This document shows, piece by piece, positions 1-4,892 of a DNA stretch of 5,485 bases (position 1 is the stretch's first letter; each line of letters opens with the position of its first letter). Source of the DNA: an uncultured Rhizobiaceae group bacterium (lineage in GTDB: Bacteria > Pseudomonadota > Alphaproteobacteria > Rhizobiales > Rhizobiaceae). The stretch spans positions 1 through 5,485 of the forward strand of contig CALFBU010000339.1 in assembly GCA_937951455.1 (NCBI GenBank), read 5' to 3'. The notes under the pieces were generated by a model, which was not told where the DNA came from, searched no databases, and worked only from the letters and a program-made list of their open reading frames with translations. The position numbers and the translations under genes are program-made.

Positions 1-675
1 CCTGCTTCCAATACCTGTTCGTGGCGCTGGGTCGGTGGCCTTCACACAAAAGGCAAGAACTACGCTGCCAGAGCATCAAACATCTCCAAGTTTACCAATG
101 GCAGATTCTCAGGACATATGAGTCTGGCAAGTGATCCCATGCCGCTTTCTGAAATGCGTGAGGCGGATAGTGTGCCCTTGCCCATTCAGGAAAGCATCGA
201 AGGCGAGCGTTATATTCTATTGCTTTCTGAGGAAGACCTGCTACCGGAAACGCTTGCCTTGAGGGATGAGCCAAAAGCGATCATCGGGATGCTATCTACC
301 GAAGCACGTTCGCCATTGGAGGTGAGTAAAAAGGTTATACGGTTCACCCATTCTGCCATGGTGGATGCGTTGGAGAGAGCCAAAGGACACTTTGGTTGCG
401 AGATGACATTCTGCGATAAAGAAGACGATCAACTGGCGTTTCTTGTTAAGGTTGCAAAGGAAAATGATGTTGATACCATTGTCACGGCTTACGCCCCAGT
501 TGGACCTGTTGCGGACAGGCTTGCGCAGATACAATACAAATTAGGCGAACATAATATCAAGCTTGTTCAAGTGATGCGAGACTATGACGCTAAGGTATGG
601 CCACACGCGACGCGCGGGTTTTTCAAGGTTAAAAAGCAAATTCCTAAACTGCTGGATCAGCTGACTATTTCCTAA
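1..675 (+). CDS. Photolyase/cryptochrome-like FAD-binding protein, 3' part, with a C-terminal alpha/beta domain
   Basis: The frame is open from the first base, so the gene is truncated at its 5' side and only the last 224 residues are visible. Residues 1-37 contain the signature SNTCSWRWVGGLHTKGKNY and then ARASNISKFTNGRF. This matches the end of the photolyase/cryptochrome FAD-binding domain (an Asn-rich W-x-W segment, then an N-I-x-K-x-T block). In ordinary photolyases the protein ends shortly after this point. Here about 185 residues follow. From about residue 70 they show alternating strands and helices: YILLLSEEDL, AIIGMLS, a helix, EMTFC, DTIVTAYAPVGPVADRL and IKLVQVMRDYD. The order resembles the N-terminal alpha/beta antenna domain of photolyases, placed after the FAD domain. 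The C-terminal WPHATRGFF segment I recall from marine alphaproteobacterial FAD-binding photolyase-like proteins. Expected role: a flavin-dependent blue-light protein, either DNA repair or photoreception; the visible part cannot decide. The gene converges on the oxidoreductase downstream with a 4-base overlap. Confidence 0.85.
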   Translation, partial: PASNTCSWRWVGGLHTKGKNYAARASNISKFTNGRFSGHMSLASDPMPLSEMREADSVPLPIQESIEGERYILLLSEEDLLPETLALRDEPKAIIGMLSTEARSPLEVSKKVIRFTHSAMVDALERAKGHFGCEMTFCDKEDDQLAFLVKVAKENDVDTIVTAYAPVGPVADRLAQIQYKLGEHNIKLVQVMRDYDAKVWPHATRGFFKVKKQIPKLLDQLTIS

Positions 676-1646
676 AGCAGGGAACGCATTTTTTCGGCCA
701 GTCGATGACCGCTTTCAAAGGCTGCCTCAACACGTCCCTTGATGCACCAATCCCCGATGCAGGCCAGTTGGTTTTTTTCATCATGAAAGAAATTTTGCTC
801 TGCGGGTACGCTCGTGCTTGCATAAAGCCAGCGGTGTAAAACCTGATGGTCTGCCTTTGATAAATCCTGATTCAAAAGACCTGAGACTTCTTCCAACAAC
901 ATGGCTTGAACCTTGTCCTTATCTTCATCAACGTGCGTTTCAGCCCATTGATTTTGACTTTGAACCATCATGGAAAACCCTTGTGGTCTTTCCGGTTTTG
1001 AAGAGTTCACCGATATCCAACCGATGGGTGAACCTTCAACAAATGCACCATCGAAATCCACGTTTAACGGCTTCTCAAAGCCCAACATCAAAGAAAAGCA
1101 GGCATCCATTTTTACGTGTTTAATCTGTTCCAGATATTCGAAACTTTCAGGCATCAGCACCGCTGCCTGATGCGATGGAATGGCAAAGACAACCTCATCA
1201 AACGTTCCGTGGCTTGAACCTTCCTTGTCAAACAATTGCCATGCACCTGCCACGCCAGTGACCTTGTCAATGTGCGTGTTGCCGACAAGATTAAGGTCTG
1301 CCGCCATTTCCTTTGCCAGCGCGTTCATTCTGGGACTGGCAACATAGGATGGATGGTTTGATACTCTCTCTTTAGCACCTTCCTTTGAAAGCGTTATGAG
1401 ATTGGGCTTCCAGTTTTCAACGATGCCGCGCTCAAGATAAGGTTCTAGAAAGTTCTGAAACGCTTCTCCCTTGGCTGTGAAATACTGCGCGCCATGATCA
1501 AATTCATAATGCTCGGCATATCTTGTTGCCATGCGCCCACCAATGCCGCGAGATTTTTCAAAAACCGTAACCTCGGCTTTTGCGTTCAAACTTGATGCAA
1601 ACGTAAGCCCTGACAACCCTGCACCAATGACGGCAATTTTTTTCAT
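672..1646 (-). CDS. Renalase-like NAD(P)/FAD-dependent oxidoreductase (COG3380 type)
   Basis: This 324-residue soluble flavoprotein opens directly with a dinucleotide-binding fold: MKKIAVIGAGLSGL (G8, G10, G13), ending in FEKS with acidic E30 for the FAD ribose. Next come GIGGRMATR (34-42) and FDHGAQYFT (49-57), both hallmarks of the renalase/amine-oxidase-like family. Near the C terminus are HRWLYAS (about 272-278) and the second FAD motif, GDWCIKGRVEAAFESG (298-313). Length is normal for the family. Characterised bacterial renalases oxidise misreduced NAD(P)H isomers, but many homologues have no assigned substrate, so the reaction here is an inference. I chose the ATG at 1646 because the FAD motif normally begins the protein and a GGGA ribosome site lies 7 bases upstream. 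An in-frame GTG at 1682 would add 12 atypical residues. The gene is divergent from the DUF2805 gene and tail-to-tail with the photolyase-like gene. Genes of this type often sit beside photolyases, which suggests a role in light or oxidative stress. Confidence 0.88.
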   Translation of the reverse strand: MKKIAVIGAGLSGLTFASSLNAKAEVTVFEKSRGIGGRMATRYAEHYEFDHGAQYFTAKGEAFQNFLEPYLERGIVENWKPNLITLSKEGAKERVSNHPSYVASPRMNALAKEMAADLNLVGNTHIDKVTGVAGAWQLFDKEGSSHGTFDEVVFAIPSHQAAVLMPESFEYLEQIKHVKMDACFSLMLGFEKPLNVDFDGAFVEGSPIGWISVNSSKPERPQGFSMMVQSQNQWAETHVDEDKDKVQAMLLEEVSGLLNQDLSKADHQVLHRWLYASTSVPAEQNFFHDEKNQLACIGDWCIKGRVEAAFESGHRLAEKMRSLL

Positions 1647-1653
1647 GAATTTT

Positions 1654-1657
1654 TCCC
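1654..1657 (-). promoter_or_regulatory. Ribosome binding site deciding the renalase-like gene start
   Basis: On the minus strand GGGA lies 7 bases before the ATG at 1646. It supports this ATG over the upstream in-frame GTG at 1682. The match to the Shine-Dalgarno consensus is only partial. Confidence 0.5.
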
Positions 1658-1665
1658 AAGCTGGA

Positions 1666-1677
1666 TTTTTATAAAAA
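1666..1677 (-). promoter_or_regulatory. Possible -10 region / 12-bp palindrome in the divergent intergenic region
   Basis: TTTTTATAAAAA is a perfect 12-bp palindrome 19 bases upstream of the oxidoreductase ATG. On the minus strand it contains TATAAA, five of six bases of a sigma-70 -10 box, so it may be the oxidoreductase promoter. Being symmetric it could instead be a small operator or simply AT-rich DNA. No convincing -35 box was found at the right spacing. Confidence 0.25.
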
Positions 1678-1721
1678 GACACATATCTAAATACTAGCCC
1701 TTACCTAAGTCGGAAAACAAA

Positions 1722-1976
1722 ATGAACAACCACCCAAAAGAACTGGACGCGCAAACCAATCATATTATTGAACTGGCATGGTGCGATGACACGCCTTTTG
1801 AAACCATCGAAATGCAATTTGGTGTACCTGAAAAGGAAGTTATCAAGATCATGCGCTCCAACCTGAAGCCAAAGAGTTTCAAGGTTTGGCGTGAACGTGC
1901 CTCTGGTCGAAAACAAAAACACAAGAAACGCACCGCATCACAAAAAATTCAGCCAAAAGATTTTGCTGGTTTGTAG
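1722..1976 (+). CDS. DUF2805 / TIGR03643 family small protein
   Basis: This is an 84-residue protein of unknown function. The core (residues about 10-66) reads as the family signature: an acidic/helical IIELAWCDDTPFETIEMQFG, then EKEVIKIMRSNLKP, then SFKVWRERASGRKQKH. The TPFETIEMQFGVPEKEVIKIMR part looks like a helix-turn-helix-type fold (helix, turn at FGVPEKE, second helix). The last 20 or so residues are rich in Lys and Arg, which would fit nucleic-acid binding. There is no signal peptide or membrane segment. The ATG at 1722 is preceded by GGA with 7 bases of spacing. Length is normal for the family. From general knowledge these small proteins are often encoded next to photolyase or cryptochrome genes, which is the arrangement here, with a renalase-like gene divergent. 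DNA binding or regulation is my inference only. Confidence 0.85.
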   Translation: MNNHPKELDAQTNHIIELAWCDDTPFETIEMQFGVPEKEVIKIMRSNLKPKSFKVWRERASGRKQKHKKRTASQKIQPKDFAGL

Positions 1977-1989
1977 ATCGTTAAACTTT

Positions 1990-1995
1990 TATAAA
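1990..1995 (+). promoter_or_regulatory. Possible -10 box upstream of the GH25 gene
   Basis: TATAAA lies 56 bases before the proposed GH25 start in the 75-bp gap after the DUF2805 gene. It matches five of six positions of a sigma-70 -10 box. No clear -35 box is present at normal spacing, so this is a weak call. Confidence 0.25.
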
Positions 1996-2039
1996 GACTT
2001 TAGTAAGATTGTATTCATTTGTTCTGCACCGCCTCATAC

Positions 2040-2043
2040 GGGA
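2040..2043 (+). promoter_or_regulatory. Ribosome binding site deciding the GH25 TTG start
   Basis: GGGA lies 8 bases before TTG 2052. This is the best purine-rich site near the lipoprotein signal peptide. The nearby ATG at 2047 is out of frame and gives only five codons before a stop. Confidence 0.45.
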
Positions 2044-2051
2044 AAAATGTC

Positions 2052-2828
2052 TTGCGTAAATTAGTTGTTTTAGCCTTCGCTCTTTTCGTGACTGCCTGCA
2101 CTGGCGGGCCTGCAACTGTGCTTGATGTCAGCCTGGCGGTTACCAATCCACAGTTTGGCGATCATGACCCGGTTGAATGGGACAGCTATCGCCCTGAACA
2201 ATACCCAGTTCATGGAATAGATGTCTCCAAATGGCAAGGAGATATCGATTGGCGTACAGCCAAGCGTGGTGGGGTGGCCTTTGCCTTTATCAAGGCAACA
2301 GAAGGTGGTGATCACGTTGACCGTAATTTCAGACAATATTGGGATGATGCGGGGCGAGCTGGTGTTCCTCGTGGTGCATATCACTTCTATTACTTCTGCC
2401 GTACTGCTGCCGAACAGGCGCGCTGGTTCATGCGCAATGTACCCAAAGATCCAAAGTCCTTACCGCCTGTTCTTGATATGGAATGGAACCACCAGTCTTC
2501 TTGCAAATACAAGCCAACGCCTGCAAAAATTCGCGCAGAAATGCGCACCTATCTTGCCATGATGAAGCGTCATTACGGCAAGAAGCCGTTGGTTTATACA
2601 ACCGTTGATTTTTACAAGGATAATAACCTTGGCTCGATGCGTGACGTAGAGTTTTGGCTTCGTTCTGTGGCGGCACATCCCAAAGATGTTTACCCAGGTC
2701 AACGCTGGTCATTCTGGCAATATACAGGCACAGGAAAAATTCCTGGCATCAAGGGTGAGGCCGATATTAACGTCTTTGCTGGCACGCCAGCCAAATGGCG
2801 CAAGTGGGTTGCAGCACGCACCAATTAA
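2052..2828 (+). CDS. Glycoside hydrolase family 25 (lysozyme-type) lipoprotein
   Basis: This is a predicted peptidoglycan N-acetylmuramidase of 258 residues, anchored as a lipoprotein. From the TTG at 2052 the protein begins MRKLVVLAFALFVTAC: a short basic N terminus, a hydrophobic core and a lipobox (VTAC) with Cys16. Thr follows the Cys, which would send it to the outer membrane. The GH25 domain runs from about residue 53 to the end. It has HGIDVSKWQG (D57), AFIKATEGG, GAYHFYYF, PPVLDMEWN (D142 and E144, the catalytic D-x-E pair), VYTTVDFY, and WQYTGTGKIPGIKGEADINVF (D238). All four acidic positions expected from Cpl-1-type enzymes appear present. Cys116 and Cys151 could form a disulfide, consistent with export. 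The start is uncertain: TTG at 2019 is also in frame but puts 11 extra residues before the signal peptide. No phage genes surround it, so it looks like a housekeeping cell-wall remodelling enzyme. Confidence 0.88.
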   Translation: MRKLVVLAFALFVTACTGGPATVLDVSLAVTNPQFGDHDPVEWDSYRPEQYPVHGIDVSKWQGDIDWRTAKRGGVAFAFIKATEGGDHVDRNFRQYWDDAGRAGVPRGAYHFYYFCRTAAEQARWFMRNVPKDPKSLPPVLDMEWNHQSSCKYKPTPAKIRAEMRTYLAMMKRHYGKKPLVYTTVDFYKDNNLGSMRDVEFWLRSVAAHPKDVYPGQRWSFWQYTGTGKIPGIKGEADINVFAGTPAKWRKWVAARTN

Positions 2829-2838
2829 TTGGTTTTTT
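2820..2838 (+). terminator. Weak terminator-like palindrome plus T-tract over the GH25 stop
   Basis: ACCAATTAATTGGT (2820-2833) is a perfect 14-bp palindrome that includes the TAA stop and runs into six T bases (2833-2838). As RNA it could form only a short stem (about 5 pairs with a 4-base loop) before the U-tract, so termination would be weak. It may instead be an AT-rich operator upstream of the dehydrogenase gene. Confidence 0.3.
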
Positions 2839-2885
2839 CAATATTTTGATTCTGCTATGCTGTATCCAGAATAGGAAACAGGCAT

Positions 2886-3815
2886 ATGAAAAAAGCACTG
2901 ATTACGGGTGGCAACGGCAATATTGGAAGATTGCTATCAGAACGATTGATCGCGAAAAACATAGAAGTCATTCGTTTTGATATACCTGGTAGCGAACCTG
3001 CAAAACATGATGCACTTGAAACCATTGTGACCGGCGATGTGCGTGATGTAGAATTGTTGACGGATATTTTTGAAACACAAAAACCTGATGCCGTTTATCA
3101 TCTCGCATCGCTTTTATCTGGCAGCTCTGAAGCTGATATGGATGCTGCCTGGGAAATCAACGCGACCGCTTCTTTCAATCTACTTAAATTAAGCAAGGCG
3201 CATGATGTGGGCATGTTCTTTTTTGCAAGTACGCTTGCTTCATATGGTGAAAACATTCCAAGTCCGATGCCAGAAGATCAGCCACAATGGCCTGAAAATA
3301 TTTACGGGGTGACCAAGATTGCCGTTGAGCGCCTTGGTAATTATTTTAAGGCAAGTCACGGACTTGACTTCAGGTGTCTGCGCTTTCCTTTGGTAATCTC
3401 ACCATATGCACCGCCAAGCGCGGTTACCGCTTTCCCATCTCATGCTTTTAAAGCGGCCGTAAATGGCCAGTCTTTCACTTTTCCGGTTACGCCAGAGACA
3501 GATGTTTCAACACTTTTCTTATTGGATGTAATTAACTCGATCATGAGTTTTACGTTTGCTGAGAAAGAGCAAGTTAAGCAGCCGGCTTATAACGTCCACG
3601 CCTATTATTTATCTGCTCAAATTGTTGCAGATCAAATCAGCAAGGAATATCCGGAATTTAAATATTCATTTGAACCGCAAGATTATGTGCAAGCGCTTCT
3701 AGGTGGATGGCCGGGCGAAACGGTCGACCACAATGCCCGCGCAGATTGGGGTTGGAAACCCGAGTATGATTTTGAGCAAAGCGCTCAATGGATGTTTGAG
3801 TTTTTCAAACAATAA
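2886..3815 (+). CDS. NAD-dependent epimerase/dehydratase (extended SDR), threonine-3-dehydrogenase-like
   Basis: This is a 309-residue cytosolic oxidoreductase of the extended short-chain dehydrogenase type. The Rossmann motif is GGNGNIG (8-14). An acidic Asp32 after the second strand points to NAD rather than NADP. TGDVRD (49-54) is the usual adenine-binding segment. The catalytic set is Ser115/Thr116 (FFFAST) with Y140-x-x-x-K144 (YGVTK). SGSSEADMDAAWEIN (78-92), the LRFPLVIS segment (165-172) and WGWKPEYDFE near the C terminus resemble SDR-type L-threonine 3-dehydrogenases. The APPSAVTAFPSHAF and PVTPETD parts also recall D-erythronate dehydrogenase-like enzymes, so the substrate is open. 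The ATG at 2886 has AGGA 9 bases upstream. It may be co-transcribed with the GH25 gene 57 bases upstream, although a weak terminator-like palindrome lies between. It converges on serB, leaving one base between the stop codons. Link to serine/threonine metabolism through the neighbouring ser genes is only suggestive. Confidence 0.85.
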   Translation: MKKALITGGNGNIGRLLSERLIAKNIEVIRFDIPGSEPAKHDALETIVTGDVRDVELLTDIFETQKPDAVYHLASLLSGSSEADMDAAWEINATASFNLLKLSKAHDVGMFFFASTLASYGENIPSPMPEDQPQWPENIYGVTKIAVERLGNYFKASHGLDFRCLRFPLVISPYAPPSAVTAFPSHAFKAAVNGQSFTFPVTPETDVSTLFLLDVINSIMSFTFAEKEQVKQPAYNVHAYYLSAQIVADQISKEYPEFKYSFEPQDYVQALLGGWPGETVDHNARADWGWKPEYDFEQSAQWMFEFFKQ

Positions 3816-3826
3816 CTCAAACCATC
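3791..3826. repeat. Inverted repeat spanning the convergent stop codons of the SDR gene and serB
   Basis: GTTTGAGT (3794-3801) is perfectly complementary to ACTCAAAC (3815-3822). Outer GAT (3791-3793) and ATC (3824-3826) extend the stem past one bulged C. The repeat encloses both stop codons. A competing smaller hairpin, GTTTGA/TCAAAC (3794-3799 with 3805-3810), shares the left arm. No T-tract follows on either strand, so this is not a standard intrinsic terminator. It could still shield or mark both mRNA 3' ends. Confidence 0.4.
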
Positions 3827-4713
3827 GCCGCATCAATATCGGCTTTTGTGTAACCCTGCACGAAGAGTATGGCTGATAAATCACCATGATTGATAATCAC
3901 TTTTGCCTGTTCAGCAACAGAGGGCTTTGCATGAAACGCAATGCCTGTCCCTGCATTCATCAACATCGGCAAATCATTAGCGCCATCACCGATGGCGATC
4001 GTTTCACTTAAGGTAATTTGTTTTTCATTTGCCAGTCTATTGAGCTGATCAAGCTTCGCCTGCTGGCCTAAAATTGGTTCCTCAACCTTGCCTGAAAATT
4101 TGCCATTTTGAATGAGCAATTCATTGGCATGAAACTCGTGAAACCCTACTTGGCCTGCAATCTCCTTGGCAAAAATCGTAAAACCGCCAGAAACCAAAGC
4201 CGTATGCATTCCATGCGCTCGCATGACTGCCAAAGCCTCATGCGCGCCCTGATTGATGGTAATACGGTTGCTAAGAACCTTTGCAACCACAGCCTCTTCA
4301 AGGCCAGCAAGCAAGGCAACACGGTCTTTAAGCGCACCTTCAAAGTCAATTTCACCGTTCATGGCCGCTTCGGTTATTGCTGCAACCTTGTCCTTGATAC
4401 CCAGTTCAGCAGCCAGTTCATCGATGCATTCTTGGCCGATGATTGTTGAATCCATATCCGCCAGAAAAAGTTTTTTCTTACGATTTTCTGAATTTTGAAT
4501 AACAACATCAATCGGTAAGTCATCAATGATGCTTCTGACAAGAGTAATTGCTTCAGCTGTATCTGTCGAATTTTGAAGATTAAAATCACAGGCTACAGAT
4601 GGATAAAGCCATCGCGTATCTGAAACTTGAAGCGCTTCTGAAACCCCTAAAACTAGGGCTTCTGTCAGACAGGAATTTTCCAGACTGGAATTTATAGTGA
4701 GCGTTTGGGTCAT
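3817..4713 (-). CDS. serB: Phosphoserine phosphatase SerB
   Basis: SerB hydrolyses L-phosphoserine to L-serine, the last step of the phosphorylated serine pathway, in the cytosol. The protein has 298 residues, typical of alphaproteobacterial SerB, with an N-terminal regulatory-like extension of about 80 residues before the HAD phosphatase domain. Key parts are LADMDSTII with nucleophile Asp86 and acid/base Asp88, Glu95 in the GQECIDELA segment, Arg131 in KDRVALL, Ser175 in ALVSGGFT, Lys220 in GQQAKLDQL, and IGDGANDLPML with the magnesium-binding Asp243 and Asp247. All family motifs appear intact. The ATG at 4713 is chosen because AAAAGGA lies 6 bases upstream. An in-frame TTG at 4752 would add 13 unlikely residues. 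The gene is divergent from serC, so the last two steps of serine synthesis are encoded back to back, and its 3' end is one base from the SDR stop codon. Confidence 0.96.
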   Translation of the reverse strand: MTQTLTINSSLENSCLTEALVLGVSEALQVSDTRWLYPSVACDFNLQNSTDTAEAITLVRSIIDDLPIDVVIQNSENRKKKLFLADMDSTIIGQECIDELAAELGIKDKVAAITEAAMNGEIDFEGALKDRVALLAGLEEAVVAKVLSNRITINQGAHEALAVMRAHGMHTALVSGGFTIFAKEIAGQVGFHEFHANELLIQNGKFSGKVEEPILGQQAKLDQLNRLANEKQITLSETIAIGDGANDLPMLMNAGTGIAFHAKPSVAEQAKVIINHGDLSAILFVQGYTKADIDAAMV

Positions 4714-4719
4714 CAAAAA

Positions 4720-4726
4720 TCCTTTT
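4720..4726 (-). promoter_or_regulatory. Ribosome binding site of serB
   Basis: AAAAGGA on the minus strand lies 6 bases before the ATG at 4713. It fixes the serB start there and argues against the upstream TTG at 4752. Confidence 0.7.
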
Positions 4727-4806
4727 ATTTTACGCGTTCCTGAATAACGCAAAAGCCAATCTTGTAAACCATGAATATCGTAATTTGAACATTGTTTGTC
4801 GTGAGC

Positions 4807-4833
4807 CTTGACCGCGTGATTTAATTTCTATAG
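4807..4833 (+). promoter_or_regulatory. Sigma-70-type promoter of serC
   Basis: CTTGAC (4807-4812) and CTATAG (4828-4833) are separated by 15 bases. They closely match the alphaproteobacterial housekeeping promoter pattern (CTTGAC, then CTATAT), although the spacer is a little short. Transcription would begin near 4840, at or next to the first base of the leader pseudoknot. That fit between promoter and RNA structure supports both calls. Confidence 0.6.
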
Positions 4834-4839
4834 GTGTCG

Positions 4840-4872
4840 CGGTGGGCCACCCCTCCCCACCGAGGGGCTCAC
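4840..4872 (+). ncRNA. serC leader RNA motif (H-type pseudoknot)
   Basis: Stem 1 pairs CGGTGGG (4840-4846) with CCCACCG (4856-4862), seven perfect pairs. The loop contains CCCCT (4850-4854), which pairs with AGGGG (4863-4867) just past stem 1, making a classical H-type pseudoknot. A sixth pair, C4855 with G4862, is possible if the last stem 1 pair opens. The element sits directly upstream of serC, about 20-50 bases before the ATG. A small conserved serC leader of this kind is known from comparative analysis in alphaproteobacteria (Corbino and co-workers, the study that also found the SAM-II riboswitch; Rfam family serC). No ligand is established to my knowledge. A regulatory role in serine biosynthesis is the usual inference. 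Exact boundaries are approximate. Confidence 0.7.
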
Positions 4873-4892
4873 TATCTGTAAGGTTAGTTTAC

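Noticed and set aside
660..700. Terminator between the photolyase-like and renalase-like genes
   Set aside because: Only a four-base TTCC/GGAA match is visible, with no stable stem or suitable T-tract.
818..1170. Plus-strand reading frames opposite the renalase-like gene
   Set aside because: They are low-complexity-looking shadows of a strongly conserved minus-strand gene with no recognisable protein motif.
1647..1682. In-frame GTG start at 1682 for the renalase-like gene
   Set aside because: It would place 12 unusual residues before the FAD-binding motif, while ATG 1646 has a GGGA site at good spacing and matches the family start.
2019..2051. TTG 2019 as the GH25 start
   Set aside because: It adds 11 residues before an otherwise normal lipoprotein signal peptide; TTG 2052 has a plausible ribosome site and a proper basic N terminus.
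2052..2828. GH25 lysozyme as a sign of a prophage
   Set aside because: There is no holin, integrase, tail or other phage gene nearby, and the lipoprotein signal and housekeeping neighbours argue for a native enzyme.
4108..4498. Plus-strand frames opposite serB
   Set aside because: They are antisense to intact HAD motifs and have no ribosome site or family resemblance.
4714..4752. TTG 4752 as the serB start
   Set aside because: ATG 4713 has a strong AAAAGGA site 6 bases upstream; the extension has no support.
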